Shown here piece by piece: positions 60,074 to 64,000 of a DNA stretch of 64,000 nucleotides. Position numbers and translations under genes: made by a program. The notes below the pieces were generated by a model. That model was not told where the DNA came from and searched no databases. It saw nothing but the letters and a program-made list of their open reading frames with translations. The stretch's first letter is position 1. Each line of letters starts with the position of its first letter. Source of the DNA: Geomobilibacter sp964431365 (lineage in GTDB: Bacteria; Desulfobacterota; Desulfuromonadia; Geobacterales; DSM-12255); the NCBI GenBank assembly GCA_964431365.1, contig CAYSJJ010000002.1:1-64000 (forward strand). Direction: 5' to 3'.

Positions 60074-60744
60074 TCCCCGCCTTTCAGCATGTAGCCCGCA
60101 CCCCGGACCGTGTGGATGATCCGCCGGTCGAACCCCTTGTCCAGTTTGTTTCTCAGATGATTGACATATACATCGATGACGTTGCTGTCCCGGTCGAAAT
60201 CCGTGTCGTAGATATGCTCCGTGAGCTCGGTCCTGCTGATGACCCGGCCGCTGTTCACCGCCAGATACTCAAGGAGGCTGTATTCGGTCGCGGAGAGCGG
60301 GATCACGCTCTCCCCCCTCCGGACACTCTGGGAGTTCGTGTCGATCGTCAGGTCGTCGATGGCCAGAAGGGGTGACGCCTTCCCCTTGCTCCGCCTGATC
60401 ACGGTCCGGAGTCTGGCCAGGAGTTCCTGGAAGTCGAAGGGTTTGACGATGTAATCGTCGGCGCCGAAATTCAACCCCTTGATCCTGGTCTCCACCTCCC
60501 CCCGGGACGTGACCAGGAGAACGGGGAGATCGCAACCCCTTTTCCTCAATTCGTTCAGGATCGTGAGGCCGTCCATGACCGGCAGCATGAGGTCCAGCAG
60601 CACCGCGTCGTAGGGATAGTTCTCGGCCATGTACAGGCCTTCTTCGCCGTCATGGGCCAGGTCGACGACGAAGGCGTTCTCTTGGAGCCCTTTTTTCAGG
60701 ATCCCGGCCAGTCTCTTTTCGTCTTCGATAATCAGGATCTTCAT
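60070..60744 (-). CDS. OmpR/PhoB-family response regulator
   Basis: A 224-residue regulator. The receiver (acidic pair near residue 7-8, phosphoacceptor in LLDLMLPVMDG near 51, Lys in VKPFDF) is followed by a winged-helix DNA-binding domain (LSATEYSLLEYLAVNSGRVISRTEL, VDVYVNHLRNKLD). It is the partner of the kinase immediately downstream. A suitable direct-repeat target is present in front of the operon's first gene at 62193-62210. Confidence 0.95.
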   Translation of the reverse strand: MKILIIEDEKRLAGILKKGLQENAFVVDLAHDGEEGLYMAENYPYDAVLLDLMLPVMDGLTILNELRKRGCDLPVLLVTSRGEVETRIKGLNFGADDYIVKPFDFQELLARLRTVIRRSKGKASPLLAIDDLTIDTNSQSVRRGESVIPLSATEYSLLEYLAVNSGRVISRTELTEHIYDTDFDRDSNVIDVYVNHLRNKLDKGFDRRIIHTVRGAGYMLKGGE

Positions 60745-60845
60745 GCCGCTTCACCACCCCGCGCGATGAGAGTACACGCCCTTGTCTGTTCATTCTAGCA
60801 GAGGATCCGGCAGGGGCATCCTCCGACGCCATAACCGTTCAACCT

Positions 60846-61481
60846 TCAGGATACGGTTTCGCTGACGCGCGTATCGGCTGGACCGGGATTGGCCGGTTGC
60901 TCTTTCAGGAAGAGCATCCGTCGCCAGAGGTGCCGGCCGGTCAGTGCGTGCATGGTTACGGCCCCCGCGTGTATCGAGAGGAAGGCCACGATCAGGTAGA
61001 GGCCCGTTTCATGGAACTCCTTGACCGCATGGACCAGGCCGCGGGACTTGTGGCCAGGGTCGATGGTGAAGAAGAGAAATATCCCGCTCAGGGCGGTCAC
61101 CAGAAAGGCGAGGAGTCCGAAGGTCTCCACCAGCCCCGACAGCCCCACATGGGTCGGCCGATCGGGGAGGCGAAACCTGAGAAGCCCCATGATGTCCTCT
61201 TTCACGCGGGAGAGCCGCTCCCGGGTGCAGGGGACCCACCTGCTGAACCGGAGTTCGGGAGGCCCGACGATGCCGAGCGCCGCACGCACCAGGACGATAA
61301 ACGCACCGGCCATGCCGATCCAGCTATGCACCGTGAAGCCGAGGTGCTCGACCTTCTTGTAGTCGCCGGCCAGCAGGCCGGTGAGCAGGGCTCCGATGCC
61401 GAAGACGATGAGCCCGAGATGAACCAGGACCGCGGTGGTCCCAAGTCTCTTTTCCTCTGCATGTTCCTGAGAGTTTCCCAT
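60846..61481 (-). CDS. Cytochrome b561-type membrane protein
   Basis: A 211-residue protein with four or five TM helices and histidines placed as heme ligands in a b561/cytochrome b family protein: VHLGLIVFG, HLGFTVHSWIGMAGAF, KEFHETGLYLIVAFLSIHAGAVTMHAL. The ATG at 61481 follows AAGGAGGT. It probably moves electrons across or into the inner membrane. It lies between the DUF5666 gene (92-bp gap) and the regulator gene (101-bp gap), all on one strand. Confidence 0.86.
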   Translation of the reverse strand: MGNSQEHAEEKRLGTTAVLVHLGLIVFGIGALLTGLLAGDYKKVEHLGFTVHSWIGMAGAFIVLVRAALGIVGPPELRFSRWVPCTRERLSRVKEDIMGLLRFRLPDRPTHVGLSGLVETFGLLAFLVTALSGIFLFFTIDPGHKSRGLVHAVKEFHETGLYLIVAFLSIHAGAVTMHALTGRHLWRRMLFLKEQPANPGPADTRVSETVS

Positions 61482-61573
61482 GACCGTACCTCCTTCTGCT
61501 CCCATGGAAGCGTTTCGCTGCTGGCGCGCTCCCCGGGGTGGGTGTGTCGACTACGCCCCGGGGAGCGTCCCGA

Positions 61574-62113
61574 TCATCGCGCCCGTTTCACCTCGATCTT
61601 GCGGGCGGCAAGGGCGTTCCCCGCCGAGACCCCTTCGACCTCCACATAGGCGCCGACAACCGCCCGGCCATGCTTTTCCTTGATGAGGGTATCCTCGTTC
61701 ACCAGGACCGTCTCACCGTTCACCGTCCAGGATGCGTGCTTGCCGGTGGAGAGGCTGTCGATTCTCCCGTAGATCTTCCGTGCTTCCCTGCTGTCCCGCT
61801 TCACTTCGATCTTGTAGGCGTTCAGCCTGTTCCCCTCGGAGGTCCCTTCGGCTTCCACATAGGCGCCCACCGCGGCCTTTCCGTGCCGTTCATTGATGAT
61901 GGTGCTCTGCGTTACGTTGATTTCCCTGCCGTTCACGTTCCAGATGCCGATCGTTCCATTGGGGAGGCTCCTGATCGTTCCGTAGATCTTGCTTTCATAC
62001 CGGTCGCCATGTTCGTGCGACCTTTCGCCACGATGGTCATCCCCGGCGAATGCCGCGCCGGTTGCCATTACCATGGAGAGCCCCATAGCCACGATGGTGA
62101 TTAAGGTTTTCAT
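61574..62113 (-). CDS. Exported DUF5666 protein with two repeats
   Basis: A 179-residue protein with a signal peptide (KTLITIVAMGLSMVMATGAAFAG; cut after AFA) and a His/Asp/Arg-rich spacer. Two DUF5666 repeats of about 60 residues follow (IYGTIRSLPNGTIGIWNVNG, IYGRIDSLSTGKHASWTVNG), each ending in a GAYVEAEG or GAYVEVEG and KIEVKR strand. The function of the domain is unknown. AAGGAGGAGC precedes the ATG at 62113; the frame upstream to 62275 is non-coding. It is first in an operon with cytochrome b and a two-component pair. Confidence 0.88.
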   Translation of the reverse strand: MKTLITIVAMGLSMVMATGAAFAGDDHRGERSHEHGDRYESKIYGTIRSLPNGTIGIWNVNGREINVTQSTIINERHGKAAVGAYVEAEGTSEGNRLNAYKIEVKRDSREARKIYGRIDSLSTGKHASWTVNGETVLVNEDTLIKEKHGRAVVGAYVEVEGVSAGNALAARKIEVKRAR

Positions 62114-62447
62114 ACGCTCCTCCTTTTCTTCCTTTGTTGTGTTCCGTCGTTGACGGTTTCCCATTCTGTTGAGTTCAGGGTAGCAAATCGAAAATGAAGG
62201 GAGGATTAAAGCGCACGATTTTTTTTGCAGGAATTTTTCGGAAGGGCGATGCCGGTGCGTGACGAGATAATTCAATGAATCAAGATGGTTATGCTGGTGC
62301 GGTCGGGCTGGTCGTCCTGCGTGAGGCTGGACGGGCGAAAAGAGGCGGGGAATTTTTCGTGACTATTCTGCCCCCAATAGTTTGTTTTGAACTGCCCCTG
62401 GCGATAGGGTCAATCATTGTCTATTCTCAGCTTACGAGCAAGAACGG
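62114..62447. other. Intergenic region between DUF5666 operon and MocR gene
   Basis: About 334 bp. The left third holds the DUF5666 operon promoter and response-regulator box. The right part holds two CTGCCCC...ATAG motifs (62368-62380, 62392-62407) like one upstream of the MocR gene. A weak 57-codon plus-strand frame from 62274 has no recognisable content. Confidence 0.55.
62177..62210 (-). promoter_or_regulatory. Candidate OmpR-type direct-repeat activator site and -10 for the DUF5666 operon
   Basis: On the minus strand TTTAATC (62204-62210) and TTCATT (62193-62198) are 11 bp apart, one helical turn. They are followed by a -10-like TACCCT (62177-62182). There is no -35 consensus between them, which fits a promoter activated by a regulator bound at -35. 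The regulator encoded in the same operon is the obvious candidate. Confidence 0.45.
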
Positions 62448-63845
62448 CTAACTCAAACAGAGTTCGGAGAGGAGTGCGATTCCCTGCTCGATCTCGCTGT
62501 GGGTCATGCCGCCGAAACCGAGCAGCAGCGTCGCAGCTTCGGGTTGCCCGTCGAAGTGGAAACCGGAAAACGGAAACAGCCGAATCCCCTTTTGCCCGGC
62601 TCGACTGATTATCTCCGTTTCGCTCCGTGGCGTGTCAATCAGCCGCAGCACAACGTGGAGCCCGGCTCCCTGCCCGACCACGACCGCGTGTGAGCCGAAA
62701 TGATGCTCGATGGACCGCAGCACGGCATCGTGCTTCTTTTTATAGACCATGCGCATCCGCCGGATATGCCGCTCCCAGTGCCCCTGCTCCATGAATGTCG
62801 CCATGGTCCTCTGTTCCAGCAGGGGTACTGCGGAAAAATAGTCCCTGTACAGCCGGTGGTAGGTTGCCAGCAATGAATGGGGGAGCACCAGGTAGCTCAG
62901 GCGGAGCGCCGGGGAGAGGATCTTGGAGAACGTTCCGGAATAGATGATGTTTCCGCCCGGGCGCAGACCCTGTAACGAGGGTATGGGCTTTCCCTGGTAG
63001 CGGAGTTCGCTGTCGTAATCGTCTTCGATGATGAACTTTCCGCCCGCGTCGGCCCATTCGATCAGCGCCAGCCGGTTGGCGACAGGCATGACGTAGCCCA
63101 GCGGCAACTGGTGTGAAGGGGTTACATAGACAACGGTGCTGTTGCCGGCCTTGAGCAGGTTCAGGTCAAGCCCGCCAGGGCCGACGGGAACAGGGACAAT
63201 GGTGTATGCATGGTTGGCGAACAGGGAACGCGGCAGATGGTAGCCGGGGTTCTCGACAGCTATCACCGAATGACCCGGCTTCAGCATCTGTGCGACCATG
63301 TCGAGCCCCTGCTGAAGCCCGGCGCAGATGACAATCTGCTCCGGGTCGCAGACGACGCCGCGTGAGCGTTCCAGGTAATCCTGAATGGACGAGCGCAGCC
63401 CCCAGTCGCCCTGGGGATCGCCATACTGGGCAAGCTGCCGGCTGTTCCGGCGCAGGCTTTCAACAAAACATTTTCGCCAGAGTTCTGCGGGAAAACTCTC
63501 CGGATCGAGGCGGGCAGGATGGAAATCATAGGCGAAGTTCGCCGGCGGCCCCGGCAGATAGTCGTGTCTGCCGGGACCGCCGGACAGGGTTCGCGGCGCG
63601 GCATCCTGATCCAGTGCCGACACGAAATATCCGCTGCGCGGTTTGCTATAGATGTATCCTTCCGCGTACAGTTCCTGATAGGCCCCTTCCACCGTGTTGC
63701 GGCTGGCGGAGAGTTCGGCGGCCATATCCCGGACCGATGGCAGCCGGGCATCGGCAGGGAGCTTGCCCGACAGGATCTGCTCTCTCATCTGATTGTAGAG
63801 CTGCCGGTATAACGGGACTGGATCGAGATTATTGAGGATGAACAT
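62448..63845 (-). CDS. MocR/PdxR-type transcriptional regulator (GntR HTH fused to aminotransferase fold)
   Basis: A 465-residue fusion. The GntR winged helix (residues 1-75; YRQLYNQMREQILSGKLPAD, LPSVRDMAAELSASRNTVEGAY) joins a fold-type I aminotransferase domain from about 110. The pyridoxal-phosphate lysine lies in GTFSKILSPALRLSYLV, and EDDYDSELRY is seen upstream of it. MocR proteins sense pyridoxal phosphate or amino-acid adducts and usually control a divergent gene, which would lie beyond the window at the right. A CTGGCCCCAATAG motif sits upstream at 63926-63938. Confidence 0.92.
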   Translation of the reverse strand: MFILNNLDPVPLYRQLYNQMREQILSGKLPADARLPSVRDMAAELSASRNTVEGAYQELYAEGYIYSKPRSGYFVSALDQDAAPRTLSGGPGRHDYLPGPPANFAYDFHPARLDPESFPAELWRKCFVESLRRNSRQLAQYGDPQGDWGLRSSIQDYLERSRGVVCDPEQIVICAGLQQGLDMVAQMLKPGHSVIAVENPGYHLPRSLFANHAYTIVPVPVGPGGLDLNLLKAGNSTVVYVTPSHQLPLGYVMPVANRLALIEWADAGGKFIIEDDYDSELRYQGKPIPSLQGLRPGGNIIYSGTFSKILSPALRLSYLVLPHSLLATYHRLYRDYFSAVPLLEQRTMATFMEQGHWERHIRRMRMVYKKKHDAVLRSIEHHFGSHAVVVGQGAGLHVVLRLIDTPRSETEIISRAGQKGIRLFPFSGFHFDGQPEAATLLLGFGGMTHSEIEQGIALLSELCLS

Positions 63846-63925
63846 GGCACTCCCTGCGGCGCAGCTAGATTCCTTGTCTGGCAGGAGGAGTCTATCCCTT
63901 CTGCTGCACGGGCGTCAAAGGGAAT

Positions 63926-63938
63926 CTGGCCCCAATAG
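63926..63938. promoter_or_regulatory. CTGnCCCCAATAG motif upstream of the MocR gene
   Basis: CTGGCCCCAATAG here matches CTGCCCCCAATAG at 62368-62380 (12 of 13). It lies 81 bp before the MocR start, in the region where a divergent target gene's promoter would be. A MocR operator is inferred by position and recurrence only. Confidence 0.4.
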
Positions 63939-64000
63939 AGCCGGGCAAAACGCCTGAACGGGTGGTGCCAACAGTGTCGAGCTGCACGACAACAGAGACG

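Noticed and set aside
62274..62450. 57-codon plus-strand frame between the DUF5666 and MocR genes
   Set aside because: It runs through the repeated CTGCCCC motifs, has no recognisable content and no ribosome binding site.

Overview
The window looks like chromosomal DNA of a Geobacter-type bacterium (Desulfuromonadota / Geobacterales). The base composition is GC-rich. There is a pair of genes for the soluble NADPH-dependent Fe(III) reductase SfrAB, followed by neighbours (aminopeptidase, FapA-type protein, coaE, IclR regulator, universal stress protein, symporter) in an order I associate with Geobacter. HDOD, HD-GYP and GGDEF signalling proteins are abundant, and a complete set of TCA/pyruvate dehydrogenase genes is present. 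The assignment is inferred from gene content, not from a search. The sequence is draft quality: a run of ten Ns lies at 32670-32679.

Layout: 1-3180 holds cell-wall precursor genes glmS (cut by the window edge) and glmU on the minus strand. 3344-5895 holds a hypothetical protein and a B12-binding radical SAM protein. 5952-12930 is a minus-strand signalling block (response regulator, hybrid kinase, HDOD protein, small partner protein, tRNA-Ala(CGC), a GAF/PAS kinase). It is followed by dksA-like and radA genes and two tandem small Cys-rich paralogues (14988-15479). 15791-29985 is a plus-strand central-metabolism run: sucA, sucB (interrupted by an in-frame TAG), a thioesterase, lpdA, a PAS-GGDEF protein, an aconitase-family gene, a CHASE-like sensor kinase, pdhA, pdhB and pdhC. 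A Lon-family protease, mltG and a multidomain response regulator follow.

35776-43195 is minus strand: an HDOD protein, a GspE/PilB-type ATPase and sfrA/sfrB with a promoter carrying a 17-bp near-perfect palindrome. 43440-46891 is plus strand (aminopeptidase, FapA/DUF342, coaE). An IclR regulator, an AT-rich spacer and a universal stress protein follow. Next comes a minus-strand block with a TIM-barrel protein, a degenerate nucleotidyltransferase, a two-subunit sodium:solute symporter, truD and trmB. The last part has a DEAD-box helicase, a secreted Cys-rich repeat protein, an HD-GYP protein, a thiamine-binding MTH1187 protein, an operon of DUF5666 protein, cytochrome b and a two-component system, and a MocR-type regulator.

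The strongest unusual signals are: (i) a 120-bp imperfectly palindromic element present three times between genes, one copy containing the assembly gap; (ii) the amber codon inside sucB; (iii) loss of a canonical cluster cysteine in the aconitase-family protein; (iv) loss of the catalytic acidic pair in the symporter-linked nucleotidyltransferase; (v) a pair of uncharacterised Cys-rich paralogues; (vi) candidate operators at sfrB, the DUF5666 operon and the MocR gene. I found no CRISPR array, prophage, transposase or rRNA gene.
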